From assembly GCA_944323955.1 (NCBI GenBank), contig CALUUK010000006.1, positions 1-64,000 on the forward strand: a DNA stretch of 64,000 bases, in the 5' to 3' direction. The stretch comes from Candidatus Gastranaerophilales bacterium (lineage in GTDB: Bacteria; Cyanobacteriota; Vampirovibrionia; Gastranaerophilales; Gastranaerophilaceae). The notes below the pieces were generated by a model. It saw only the letters and a program-made list of their open reading frames with translations, had not been told where the DNA came from and did not search any database. Positions 34,252-43,171 of the stretch are shown here, one piece after another (position 1 is the first letter of the stretch; each line of letters starts with the position of its first letter). The position numbers were made by a program, and so were the translations under genes.

Positions 34252-34991
34252 AATACATCTCCTGTTATTATCTTACATTCATTATTAAATTCGTCATTAA
34301 CAATCAAAAGCCCTTCATCATCTATTGCTTTGGCAAAATAATTTTTTTTGATTTCATCTTCTCTTATTGTTATATTTTTTCCCAAAAAACCGCATCTTTC
34401 AATATAATCTTCTTTTATGAAAGCAAAGCCTTTTCCGGCAAATTCGTCATAAGATTCAAAAAAGATATCGCAAATACCTCTTAATATCTTCTCGCAATCG
34501 AAATTCTGACCTTTTAAAACAGAAAGAGAAGTTGCTCTTTGGTCAATTTTTTCTATTGTATGCCGCTGCAAATTAACATTAAGTCCGAGTCCTAAAATAA
34601 CAGCTTTTATTTGATTGTTTTGCATACAAGATTCAGCCAGAATCCCCGATATTTTAGCTCCGTTTACCAGTATATCATTCGGCCATTTAATTTCTGGTGT
34701 CAAATCAAAATTTTTTTCTAAAAACTTACAAAGCACCACTGATAAATACTGTGTTAAATTAGCATATGGAAAAGAATTTTTATCAGGTTTAAGAACAATT
34801 GACATATATAGATTCTCGGTTTCATCGAATATCCATTTTCTTTTATATCTTCCTCTTCCTGCTGTTTGATGCGGCGCATAAATAATTGTTCCGTCATCAA
34901 AAAAAGATACATTTTCAATGGCATAACCGTTTGTAGAAGGCACTTCTTCCAATGTTATTATTGAATATTTCGACATGTCCAAATTAACCAT
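34245..34991 (-). CDS. birA: Biotin-protein ligase
   Basis: About 248 residues. Makes biotinyl-AMP and attaches biotin to the OadA lysine. Motifs: STNGYA, the biotin-AMP loop TAGRGRYKRKW, KWPNDILVNGAKISGIL and GLGLNVN. There is no N-terminal helix-turn-helix, so this is a ligase only, not a repressor. Start is uncertain: TTG 34997, ATG 34991 and ATG 34976 are in frame and none has a good ribosome binding site. Leading the oad operon pairs modification with its target. Confidence 0.92.
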   Translation of the reverse strand: MVNLDMSKYSIITLEEVPSTNGYAIENVSFFDDGTIIYAPHQTAGRGRYKRKWIFDETENLYMSIVLKPDKNSFPYANLTQYLSVVLCKFLEKNFDLTPEIKWPNDILVNGAKISGILAESCMQNNQIKAVILGLGLNVNLQRHTIEKIDQRATSLSVLKGQNFDCEKILRGICDIFFESYDEFAGKGFAFIKEDYIERCGFLGKNITIREDEIKKNYFAKAIDDEGLLIVNDEFNNECKIITGDVLC

Positions 34992-35031
34992 AATCAAATT
35001 TATGTTAACACAAACATAATTAAATATAAAT

Positions 35032-35451
35032 TTAATTCAATTCAATTTCGCTTAAAAAAGGCATTAACTTTTCAAACATAAATTTCAACAAAAGTTCATT
35101 TCTAACCAGCATATTTTTTGAAATACACTCGACATTGTGTTTTTTTGCAACAGTCTCAATATTATACATAGCCGAAATAATAATTATTTTTGAAGTTGAA
35201 TATTCTTTCAGTTCCTGTATTCTTTCAATAAGCCATTCGCCGGCAGGCAGAGGTTCAAAATCATTTTCCATCTGTAAATCGGTTATGATAATACCAAAAG
35301 GATTTGCAGCATTTCTTTTAACAATATTCAATGCTTCTTTAGCACAACCTGCGGTAGTAATTTCAAAATAATTACCAAATATATTCCTTATTGTTGCCTC
35401 ATGAAAAACGAGCCAAGATTTTGTATCATCCGCAATTAATATTTTGTTCAT
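35032..35451 (-). CDS. Stand-alone receiver-domain protein
   Basis: 139 residues from the ATG at 35451. CheY-like: DD near residues 7-8, phospho-acceptor Asp in IIITDLQMEND, Ser in IIISAM, and a Lys in CISKNML. No output domain. The loop after the acceptor is longer than usual. The ATG is preceded by TATAAT exactly six bases upstream, predicting a leaderless mRNA. No kinase is adjacent; function unknown. Confidence 0.85.
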   Translation of the reverse strand: MNKILIADDTKSWLVFHEATIRNIFGNYFEITTAGCAKEALNIVKRNAANPFGIIITDLQMENDFEPLPAGEWLIERIQELKEYSTSKIIIISAMYNIETVAKKHNVECISKNMLVRNELLLKFMFEKLMPFLSEIELN

Positions 35452-35457
35452 AGAAGA

Positions 35458-35487
35458 ATTATACATAAGATTAATTAAAAGTAGCAA
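35458..35487 (-). promoter_or_regulatory. Promoter of the receiver gene, predicted leaderless
   Basis: TTGCTA (35487-35482), 18-base spacer, TATAAT (35463-35458), then six bases to ATG. Same geometry as rlmH and the umuD-like gene. Confidence 0.6.
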
Positions 35488-35564
35488 TTTATTAACAGAA
35501 AGTATCTGTTTTTTTAACTGAAGAATTTTTATAATAAAAATGGAATATAACGTTGGAAATTGTT

Positions 35565-35720
35565 ATGAATATAAGAATATATTTTTCACAAATAATAAAA
35601 AAAATACAAAAAATAAACTTATTTGTATCAAATCCCGAAAATTATAAAGACTTAAACAACCCGTTTATACATGTTCTGCCGCAGACATATGTATGGTTTG
35701 AAAAAGATGATACTAAATAA
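35565..35720 (+). CDS. Possible 51-residue protein
   Basis: ATG at 35565 to TAA at 35720. The product begins MNIRIYFSQIIKKIQKINL and ends VWFEKDDTK, with an amphipathic, basic N-terminal helix. It fills an otherwise empty gap and overlaps the 3' end of the convergent glycosyltransferase by 8 bases. The composition looks protein-like, but the ribosome binding site is weak (TTGGAAA). No recognised family. Confidence 0.35.
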   Translation: MNIRIYFSQIIKKIQKINLFVSNPENYKDLNNPFIHVLPQTYVWFEKDDTK

Positions 35721-36666
35721 CCGTATTTTCAATAATATATCTCGGACGATTTTTTACTTCCTGAAACAATTGTCCCAGATATTCACCTATAACACCGATA
35801 CAAAGTATCTGGATACCTCCGATAAAACCTATTGTAACAACAATTGTAGCCCATCCCGAAACAGCCTTTGAAAGAAATACTTTATCAATAAATGCACTCA
35901 GTCCGATGCAAAAACTTATCAAAGCAACAAAAAAGCCGACAAAAGTAACCATTCTGAGAGGAATTATACTGAATGAAGTTATTCCGTTAAGAGCAAGAGC
36001 CGCCATTTTAAAGAATGTAAATTTCGAGACACCTTGTTCTCTGGGTTTTACATCAAAGTATACATAATCTTTTTTAAAACCTATCTCACTAAAAATTCCT
36101 CTCAGAAACATATTTCGTTCTTTAAAATTTTCGAGAGTCTGCACCACTTCTTTACTCAAAAGCCTGTATTCCGAATGATTCGGTTTTATATTTACACCGA
36201 AAATATTCATTAGTTTATAAAAGATAAAGGCCCCGGTTTTCTTCATTAATCCGTCGGTTTTACGGTTGTTTCTTATCCCGCAGACAATTTTATTTCCTTC
36301 TTTATATTTTTGAATAAATTCTTTTATTTTTTCTTCTTCCTGCTGTAAATCTGCATCTATAGTAATAAAACAATCGGCATCAAGTTTATCGGATTCAAAC
36401 AAACCGGCTAAAATAGCCATTTGATTACCGTAATTTCTTGTAAATTTAGCACCTTTTACTTTTGAATTTTTTTCATGTTCCGCTTTAATAAGTTCCCAAG
36501 TTTCATCGCTGCTTCCGTCATCAACAAAAAAGAGAAAACTTTTTGAAGATATTTCATTATCCTCTTCAAGTTTTTTCAAGATTTCCGTCAGCTTGTTAAC
36601 GGCGGAATTTATACACTCTTTTTCATTAAAACACGGTACAATAATTGATAAAACCGGCAGACTCAT
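35713..36666 (-). CDS. GT2 polyprenyl-phosphate glycosyltransferase (ArnC/GtrB/DPM1-like)
   Basis: 317 residues from the ATG at 36666, with AAAGG upstream. N-terminal GT-A domain with SIIVPCFNEKE, FVDDGSSDET and the metal site TIDADLQQ, then KFTRNYGNQMAILAGL; the C-terminus has two membrane helices. Such enzymes place a sugar from a nucleotide donor onto undecaprenyl phosphate for later transfer outside the cell. It diverges from a ChbG/YdjC deacetylase gene, suggesting a shared sugar-lipid pathway. Confidence 0.9.
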   Translation of the reverse strand: MSLPVLSIIVPCFNEKECINSAVNKLTEILKKLEEDNEISSKSFLFFVDDGSSDETWELIKAEHEKNSKVKGAKFTRNYGNQMAILAGLFESDKLDADCFITIDADLQQEEEKIKEFIQKYKEGNKIVCGIRNNRKTDGLMKKTGAFIFYKLMNIFGVNIKPNHSEYRLLSKEVVQTLENFKERNMFLRGIFSEIGFKKDYVYFDVKPREQGVSKFTFFKMAALALNGITSFSIIPLRMVTFVGFFVALISFCIGLSAFIDKVFLSKAVSGWATIVVTIGFIGGIQILCIGVIGEYLGQLFQEVKNRPRYIIENTVI

Positions 36667-36723
36667 ATTAAACAACCTTTGTGCTAACATTATAATAATA
36701 AAATATGATACCGGAATATGCAA

Positions 36724-37533
36724 ATGAAAAAAGTTATTATAAATGCCGATGATTTCGGACATTCAAAAAATGTCAATGAAGCCATAATGATTTCCCATAA
36801 AGAAGGAATTTTAAGTTCGACAAGTCTTATGGCAAACATGGACGGATTTAACAACGCCGTTTATGAGATTTATCCTCAGATAAAAACAATAGACATCGGT
36901 TTTCATTTTAACTTAACTGAAGGTAAAAGTTTATCAAAAAATAAATTATTATGTGACACCAACGGTTATTTTAATAACGGATTTTTAAGCATACTTTTAA
37001 AATCGGGGGATAAAAAATTCTTAAATGCTGTTGAAGAAGAATTCAGAATTCAAATCGAAAAAACTTTAAACGAAGTAAATATCTCTCATATTGACTCTCA
37101 CAGACATATTCACGCAATTCCGGCAATTTTTCAAATAACAAAAAAACTGGCGGAAGAATACAACATAAAATATATAAGAACACAAAGAGAAATACCTTAT
37201 ATAATACCTTCTAAAATTTTAGACATTAAATTTCCCGCAAATATAATAAAAAGTATAATATTAAACGGATTCAGCACAATTAACAATCATAGTTATACAA
37301 ATAAATTTTTCATCGGTATTTTGTATACGGGATATATGGATGAAAAGAGCATAATAAACGGATTAAAAAGCATAAAAGAAGAAGAAAGTATAACCGAAAT
37401 TATAATTCATCCGACAATTGACAATTCAATAAAAAATAATTATGAAGAATTTCTTGCGGTAAAAAACCGAAATCTTAAACAACAAATTCAAGATTCCGGT
37501 TTTGAGATAATTCAATATTCACAATTATACTAA
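36724..37533 (+). CDS. ChbG/HpnK (YdjC) family carbohydrate deacetylase
   Basis: 269 residues. Metal-binding motifs NADDFGHS (N-terminal), HFNLTEG, and SHIDSHRHIHAIP are characteristic of YdjC-type deacetylases, which remove N-acetyl groups from sugars. I prefer the ATG at 36724 because GGA lies 8 bases upstream; ATG 36718 is possible. It is divergent from the GT2 gene and may deacetylate the lipid-linked sugar, as ArnD does after ArnC (analogy only; ArnD is a different fold). It converges on the next gene with a 4-base overlap. Confidence 0.88.
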   Translation: MKKVIINADDFGHSKNVNEAIMISHKEGILSSTSLMANMDGFNNAVYEIYPQIKTIDIGFHFNLTEGKSLSKNKLLCDTNGYFNNGFLSILLKSGDKKFLNAVEEEFRIQIEKTLNEVNISHIDSHRHIHAIPAIFQITKKLAEEYNIKYIRTQREIPYIIPSKILDIKFPANIIKSIILNGFSTINNHSYTNKFFIGILYTGYMDEKSIINGLKSIKEEESITEIIIHPTIDNSIKNNYEEFLAVKNRNLKQQIQDSGFEIIQYSQLY

Positions 37534-39164
37534 GTTTCCTGACTCATATAATTTAAAATTGTTTGTGCTTTTTTATTATCAACATTACCATTTTTAAAAC
37601 ATCCGTCCAACAGCCAGCTGATTTCCGAAACATCTTCATTCTTCCAGAGAGAATGCCATATTATTTTTGCTAATGTATTATCTATTTTGCCCTGCTCATT
37701 CAGGCTTTTATGCAGTAATTTTTCAATATCGGCAACGGGCATTGAACGCCTGCAAGCCTCAAAAATAACAGCTACGGCATCTTCGTTAACACGCGGCGAA
37801 GAGTTAAAATCTTTTGCGACACCCAGCATATGTTCGGAAAGTCCGATAAATTTTTGAGGTTCAATCTGACCGTTTTCATCAAATATTGAAGAATTATTTA
37901 ATAATGAATTTACAACATCCATTGCATCTTCATCTGGAACACCTTTGGTATCACATACCATTTCAACCAGTTGCATAACTTGTTTACTGTCAAGCATGCC
38001 TGCAAATCGGGATATATATTCCGCAGCTTCTTCACCGCTGCCCATTGCGGGTAAAAGAGCCGCAACATCTTTTGCTTTCATAACGGATTTTGTAAGAGTT
38101 ATCGCATTTCCCAAGTCATTCTGATTGATAATCCCGGTTTTATCATCCGTTAAATATTTCAATAAAGGTTCAATATCAGCACTCATCGCCCCTGCTTCTT
38201 TAAGACGGACAATACCGTCCATAACATTTTTATTTATACTGCCGTCAGAATTAACACATTTATCCGTTAAATTAAGAATTTGATTTCTTATTATTCCTGC
38301 TTGTCTGAGCTGATGCAGTGTTCTTATATAATTTCTGTTAATTTCTCCGTTTTTATCAAGGTAAGAAGAAGCAAAATCATATAAAAGTGCATCTTCTTCT
38401 TCCGACACGGCTTTATCATATTCTTCCTGCATACATTGTATACTTTTTTCTTCAACAGGAGAAATATACGAAACTTTTCCGTCTTTAAAAATTATTGTAT
38501 TTCTTCCGACAGATAGTTTTTCCATACCTATGTTATTAATAGGACTGTTATATTCTTCTCTTTCTTTTTCTCTGGTAGTTAACAGTATTCTCTTCATGTC
38601 AAGAAGTTTCTTATATGTATCTCTGTTAATGGTATATAAACCGGTTTGTGAATCAAATTTTTTAATAACATTAAAAATTTTAACGGCAGAATTTACATCA
38701 ACACCCATATCACACATTGTCTGAAGTTCTGACTTAACTGCATTTTCATCTGCAAACCCCTGAGAGAAAAAATTAACAAATCTTTCCTGCGAGAAATCAA
38801 GCTGATTCTCCGGAGTTTTTCTCATACCCAAAGCCGAAACCCCGCTAAATGAAATAGGTTTATAATAATTTACCGCGGGAATATTCGAAGCAGTATTTGC
38901 CAATTTCTTATATAAAGTTTGTTCCCTCTCTTCCCAAAGCGCACTTTCTTCTTTCAATCCCTGTTTAAGGGCGGCTGCTTTGAGTTTTGCAATAAAAGTA
39001 AGTTCTTTTTCAATTGCAACGGGAGAATTTGCAAAATCGGAGCGATCTAATTTTGATTTAATACGATCATATTCTTTTTTCAACTTCAAGTAATCATTCG
39101 CCTTTGCGTTATCAGAAGTTTTATTACTTTGAACACCTGTTTGATTAATAGAAAAATTCGTCAT
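37530..39164 (-). CDS. Helical repeat protein, unknown function
   Basis: 544 residues from the ATG at 39164 (AAAGGTAAT upstream). No signal peptide or membrane segment. Residues of about 20-90 are coiled coil. A short ISFSGVSAL motif follows near residue 105. The remainder contains repeated helical units of about 35-40 residues with patterns such as NKNVMDGIVRLKEAGAM and NQNDLGNAITLTKSVM, each with an acidic, EF-hand-like turn (DKNGEIN, DSKTGL type). It is perhaps a lineage-specific scaffold; the function is unknown. Confidence 0.7.
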   Translation of the reverse strand: MTNFSINQTGVQSNKTSDNAKANDYLKLKKEYDRIKSKLDRSDFANSPVAIEKELTFIAKLKAAALKQGLKEESALWEEREQTLYKKLANTASNIPAVNYYKPISFSGVSALGMRKTPENQLDFSQERFVNFFSQGFADENAVKSELQTMCDMGVDVNSAVKIFNVIKKFDSQTGLYTINRDTYKKLLDMKRILLTTREKEREEYNSPINNIGMEKLSVGRNTIIFKDGKVSYISPVEEKSIQCMQEEYDKAVSEEEDALLYDFASSYLDKNGEINRNYIRTLHQLRQAGIIRNQILNLTDKCVNSDGSINKNVMDGIVRLKEAGAMSADIEPLLKYLTDDKTGIINQNDLGNAITLTKSVMKAKDVAALLPAMGSGEEAAEYISRFAGMLDSKQVMQLVEMVCDTKGVPDEDAMDVVNSLLNNSSIFDENGQIEPQKFIGLSEHMLGVAKDFNSSPRVNEDAVAVIFEACRRSMPVADIEKLLHKSLNEQGKIDNTLAKIIWHSLWKNEDVSEISWLLDGCFKNGNVDNKKAQTILNYMSQET

Positions 39165-39457
39165 AATATTACCTTTTCTCTGTGCAAAAAACACTATTCT
39201 TTTACATTCGTATAAAAACTCAAATTTTATATCGGCAAAAATAAGAAAAGACTTTAGCTAAAAATAACATACAAAAGTACTTTTTTAATCAATGCAAATC
39301 CCTGAAATAACACAAACAGCCAAAAGAAAGTCATTAATAGCTGAAATTAAGAAATGTAACAGATTATCAAAGAAAAGTAAATTTTAAATATTCAGACTCC
39401 TTTGTTTCAGAGGAACCACTGACATGACAAACAATAAAGTTAAAAGGAAAGGTATGT

Positions 39458-39793
39458 ATGTTTAATTCGGGGAAAAAAGTAACAATTGAGTTGGTAAACA
39501 GCAGCGAAGAAAACCGAAATTCCGCCGAAAAAACAATGTCAAATCCGCTCACAAGCAAACATACCGATACAGATAAACTTGCTTTAATGGTAAAAACTAT
39601 TTTAACGAAAGAAATTCCCAGACTGGAAAATAATTCTTTATTGTATGATCTGGTCTTGTACACGCTGATTGAGAAGATTAACACTGTACAAAACGTGGAA
39701 AATGTTTTATCATATATAAAGGATAATAATATAAAAGAAGTGCAGGATGTATCCTTCAGAAAAGGAGAAGTACATATAAAATGTTCGGTTTAA
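39458..39793 (+). CDS. Small hypothetical protein A of a paralogous pair
   Basis: 111 residues. The ATG follows AAAGGAAAGGT. No membrane segment. The central part (LALMVKTILTKEIPRLENNSLL) resembles the middle of the next protein, with a shared pattern of MV, KE and EN residues at similar spacing, so the two are probably ancient duplicates. It overlaps the next gene by 13 bases. Function unknown. The 260-base gap upstream shows only a 31-codon ORF without a ribosome binding site. Confidence 0.65.
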   Translation: MFNSGKKVTIELVNSSEENRNSAEKTMSNPLTSKHTDTDKLALMVKTILTKEIPRLENNSLLYDLVLYTLIEKINTVQNVENVLSYIKDNNIKEVQDVSFRKGEVHIKCSV

Positions 39794-40092
39794 AGAACGT
39801 AAAACTTGTAAAAGAATTATCAAAGATAAAGCCACAATTACAGTGGCTTAAATTTTCACTCTCGGCAAACTTAAAAAAATCCCGAAATGATTTTCTGAAA
39901 GAGATAGCATCAGATAATGCTTTTGTAAGAGAAGATTTAAAAATCAGAGCAATGGTTGAAGAAATGCTTATAAAAGAATTCTCTCCCGCAATAAAAGAAA
40001 ACAAATCTTATGAATTTCTTGTAGATTCGGTAGTAAACAGATTAAAAAATAAACAGTTAAAAAACATTCCGTTCATAGAAGAAAAACAATAG
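39781..40092 (+). CDS. Small hypothetical protein B of a paralogous pair
   Basis: 103 residues, basic. An AAAAGGAG ribosome binding site lies inside the end of the preceding gene. Its middle (IRAMVEEMLIKEFSPAIKENKS) parallels that of the upstream neighbour. No signal peptide, no recognised domain; helical by composition. The tight overlap suggests the two products act together. Confidence 0.65.
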   Translation: MFGLKNVKLVKELSKIKPQLQWLKFSLSANLKKSRNDFLKEIASDNAFVREDLKIRAMVEEMLIKEFSPAIKENKSYEFLVDSVVNRLKNKQLKNIPFIEEKQ

Positions 40093-40158
40093 TTATATAT
40101 TCTTTTGGTTAGTCAATAAGGCAATGCATTAGAAATTGTTTTAATGCAAACTTAGACT

Positions 40159-40398
40159 ATGACAATAATTATCGGAATAAAATTAAACGACAAAGGCAAT
40201 AACGCCATTGAACTGCAGCGGATATTGACGGATTTTGGCTGTGATATAAAACTGCGCATCGGAATAAACAATGCATCATTTTTATGTTCTGATACCGGTA
40301 TTATACTATTGCAGGTCGAAAACAGAGAAAGTGCAATACGTTTGGAAAATTCGCTTATAAATATAAGCGGAATCGAACTGGAGAGAATGATTTTTTAA
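40159..40398 (+). CDS. Small ACT-like regulator resembling TM1266/iron-only hydrogenase system regulator
   Basis: 79 residues. The pattern of a beta strand with IIIGIKL, a helix ELQRILTDFGCDIKLRIGI, a strand GIILLQVENRE and a closing SGIELERMIF matches the small ferredoxin-like ACT fold of TM1266-type proteins, which are often linked to [FeFe]-hydrogenase maturation genes. No hydrogenase genes are in this window. Placed 11 bases before a flavoprotein gene. The family assignment is tentative. Confidence 0.5.
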   Translation: MTIIIGIKLNDKGNNAIELQRILTDFGCDIKLRIGINNASFLCSDTGIILLQVENRESAIRLENSLINISGIELERMIF

Positions 40399-40409
40399 AA
40401 GGAGATATA

Positions 40410-41774
40410 ATGCGGAATAAGGTTGTAATTATAGGCGGCGGCGCAGCAGGACCAAAAACTGCCGCAAAGTTAAGAAGAGAAAATCCTAATATCAAAATAG
40501 AATTATATACACAGGAAGAAATTATATCATACTCTGCGTGCGGACTTCCGTATTTTATCGGCAATGTTATAAAAGACGTCAACAATCTTATTGTAAGAAC
40601 ACCTGAAGATTTCAGAAAACAAAATATAGAAATATACACAAAAAGTCGTTGTTTGAATGTTAATACGGAAAAACAAACTTTACTTATAGAAGACTTATCC
40701 TCAGGAAACAAATATGAAGTAGGTTATGACATTCTTGTTCTTGCGACGGGTGCAATACCGGTTATTCCCGATATAAAAAATACAGAATTAAAAAACATAT
40801 TTACATTAAGAACCGTGCAGGACAGCATTAATATAAAAAACAAAATAAAAGAATCCTCAAGAGCAGTTCTTTTAGGCGGCGGCTATATATCGGTCGAAAT
40901 GCTTGAAGCACTTGTAAACAATAACATGAAAGTTACGTTAATAGAGAAAAATCCATACATTTTAAAGATGTTTGATGAAGATTTTTCTCAAATGATAACT
41001 GACTATATAATAAACAGAAATCCGGGACAGATAACGATTATGACAAATGAAAATGTCACGGAATTCAAAGGTAACGACAAAGGTGAAGTCACGCAAGTTA
41101 TTACGGAATCGGGAAAAGTAATAGATACTGATATTGTAATACTCGGGACCGGAGTAAGACCGAATACCGATTTTTTAAAAGACAGCGGCATAGAATTCGG
41201 AATAAATAACAGTATTCATGTAAGTCAAACAATGCAGACATCAAAGTTCAACATATACGCCGCAGGTGACTGCACAGATAATTTTAATCTTGTAACAAAC
41301 AGGTATTTCTGGTCTCCAATGGGATCGACGGCAAATAAAGAGGGCAGATGCGCCGCAATTAATATTGCCGGAGGGCATTGCTACTTTGACGGAGTAATGA
41401 ATTCAACGACCACAAAATTTTTTAATTACACAATATCAATGATAGGTATAAGCTATAAAGATGCAATAAAATACGGATTTCAGCCCGAATATGCAACAGT
41501 AACCAAAAGGGATAAAGCAGGTTATATGCCAAATCCGGGAATGGTAACATTAAAACTTATTGCGGACAGAAACACTCATTTTATTCTGGGGATACAAGGT
41601 ATAGGAGAAGGGAACGTAAACCAGCGCATTAATGCGGTAATTCCCGCAATACTCGGGAAAACAAAGCTGAAGACGTTCATGAATTTGGATTTACCATATT
41701 CTCCCGAACATTCTCCAGCTATTGATCCTGTGTTAAATGCCGCACAAATAATATGCAACAAAATTAATAATTAG
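40410..41774 (+). CDS. CoA-disulfide reductase/NADH oxidase-like flavoprotein
   Basis: 454 residues. N-terminal FAD motif GGGAAGPKTA, then a single redox cysteine in SYSACGLPYFIG, the position used by CoA-disulfide reductases, NADH oxidases and NADH peroxidases. The NAD motif is GGGYISVEMLEAL, a second FAD motif is YAAGDCTDN, and a C-terminal dimerisation domain is present. It would reduce CoA-disulfide, O2, peroxide or polysulfide; the sequence does not decide which. The ATG has AAAAGGAG upstream. Confidence 0.85.
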   Translation: MRNKVVIIGGGAAGPKTAAKLRRENPNIKIELYTQEEIISYSACGLPYFIGNVIKDVNNLIVRTPEDFRKQNIEIYTKSRCLNVNTEKQTLLIEDLSSGNKYEVGYDILVLATGAIPVIPDIKNTELKNIFTLRTVQDSINIKNKIKESSRAVLLGGGYISVEMLEALVNNNMKVTLIEKNPYILKMFDEDFSQMITDYIINRNPGQITIMTNENVTEFKGNDKGEVTQVITESGKVIDTDIVILGTGVRPNTDFLKDSGIEFGINNSIHVSQTMQTSKFNIYAAGDCTDNFNLVTNRYFWSPMGSTANKEGRCAAINIAGGHCYFDGVMNSTTTKFFNYTISMIGISYKDAIKYGFQPEYATVTKRDKAGYMPNPGMVTLKLIADRNTHFILGIQGIGEGNVNQRINAVIPAILGKTKLKTFMNLDLPYSPEHSPAIDPVLNAAQIICNKINN

Positions 41775-42993
41775 ATGAAGTTTTTTCGTTTTCAATCATC
41801 TGTAGAAGCACAGCCTGTGCCTTTTTCAGTTGAACATCATCGTTATTTTTAACATTTTCTTCGGTTATTTTAATTTCAATATCGGGCGCAATTCCTTTTT
41901 TGTTGATATCCGTACCGTTAGGAGTTAAATATTTTTGTATTGTTATATTAAGTCCGGAACCGAAAGGAATTAACGGTTTAACTTCCTGAACAAGCCCTTT
42001 GCCGAAAGTATTTTCCCCGATAAGTATAGCTCTCTGGTTATCTTTTAAAGCACCTGACAAAATTTCACTTGCAGAAGCGCTTCCTTTATTTATCAAAACA
42101 ACCATAGGTTGAGCAGATATAATGTTATTTCTTGACCTTGCGGTTTCTTTATATCCGTCACGATCGACAGTACTGACAATACAACTGTTATTCAAGAACA
42201 TATCCGCTATTTGAATTGCATTTGATAATAAACCTCCGGAATTTGCCCTAAGGTCAATTATTATTCCTTCTTTATCTTTAAGATTTAAAAGTTCTCTTTC
42301 AAAATCATTTCCGGAATTTTTACCCATAAATGAACTTAATCTTATATAACCGATTTTATCGTCAAGTTTAAAGTTCTCGGGCAATTTAACCGAAACCGAC
42401 TTAATTGTAATTTCCTCTCTGGTAATGCTGTATGTTTTATCCGGCACACCTTTTCTTCTGATTAACAGCTTAACACTAGTGCCCTTTTCCCCTCTGATTT
42501 TGTCGGCAGCTTTATCGACCGTCATATCTTTTGTAGATACACCGTCAATTGCAAGGATTTCATCTTCGGGTTTAAGACCGGCTTTTTCCCCCGGGGTATC
42601 TTCAATAGGAGAAATTACAAGGATTTTCCCGTCTCTTAACCCTATTTGAACGCCTATTCCAAAAAGTGAACCTTTAATCATATTTTGTTCTTCCGTAAAT
42701 TCTTTAGGAGGAACAAATCTGGTATAACGGTCATTAAGGCTTGCAATCATGGTATCTATTGCGACATAAGCGTCTTCAGGTGTCTTTATTTTATCATCAT
42801 ATTTATGACGCCATCTGTACCAGTTTTGCCCGTTATTTGTCTGATCAAGGTATTTTGAATTTACAATTTTCCACACCATATCATATTGCGCCGCATCAGC
42901 TTCAGCCATTGCTGTATTACTGGCTGGAAAAGAAACACATACGAATAAAAGTGTTAATGTCAATAACGCAGTTTTTTTAAGAATTTTTCTCAC
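41764..42993 (-). CDS. ctpA: Carboxy-terminal processing protease (S41), CtpA-like
   Basis: 409 residues from a GTG at 42993 with AAGGAG 6 bases upstream; the open frame begins earlier at 43026. Signal peptide at the N-terminus (LTLTLLFVCVSFPASNTAMA). A PDZ domain (about 100-185, GIGVQIGLRDG) is followed by the S41 core with the catalytic Ser in GSASASEILSGAL and Lys in FGKGLVQ. Periplasmic Ser-Lys protease that trims C-termini of exported proteins. It overlaps the convergent flavoprotein gene by 11 bases. Confidence 0.93.
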   Translation of the reverse strand: MRKILKKTALLTLTLLFVCVSFPASNTAMAEADAAQYDMVWKIVNSKYLDQTNNGQNWYRWRHKYDDKIKTPEDAYVAIDTMIASLNDRYTRFVPPKEFTEEQNMIKGSLFGIGVQIGLRDGKILVISPIEDTPGEKAGLKPEDEILAIDGVSTKDMTVDKAADKIRGEKGTSVKLLIRRKGVPDKTYSITREEITIKSVSVKLPENFKLDDKIGYIRLSSFMGKNSGNDFERELLNLKDKEGIIIDLRANSGGLLSNAIQIADMFLNNSCIVSTVDRDGYKETARSRNNIISAQPMVVLINKGSASASEILSGALKDNQRAILIGENTFGKGLVQEVKPLIPFGSGLNITIQKYLTPNGTDINKKGIAPDIEIKITEENVKNNDDVQLKKAQAVLLQMIENEKTSSNY

Positions 42994-43113
42994 AACTCGC
43001 TCCTTACCATACTCATTATAATACAAAATTTTGTATTTGCTTAAGAATACATGACTATATTCTAAGGATAAAGTTTCATTATGTTATTTTAAGCAATATA
43101 ACCTTTGCGTTAC

Positions 43114-43141
43114 TTGACTCATTAACACTATCGGGTAATAT
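43114..43141 (+). promoter_or_regulatory. Promoter of the aldo/keto reductase-tat operon
   Basis: TTGACT (43114-43119), 16-base spacer, TAATAT (43136-43141), about 30 bases before the ATG with a GGAGGGG ribosome binding site. Confidence 0.6.
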
Positions 43142-43171
43142 TATTTATGGATTTCAATACCGGAGGGGAAC

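Noticed and set aside
39292-39387. 31-codon basic ORF starting MQIPEITQTAKRKS
   Set aside because: No ribosome binding site, very short, and extreme lysine content typical of random AT-rich frames.
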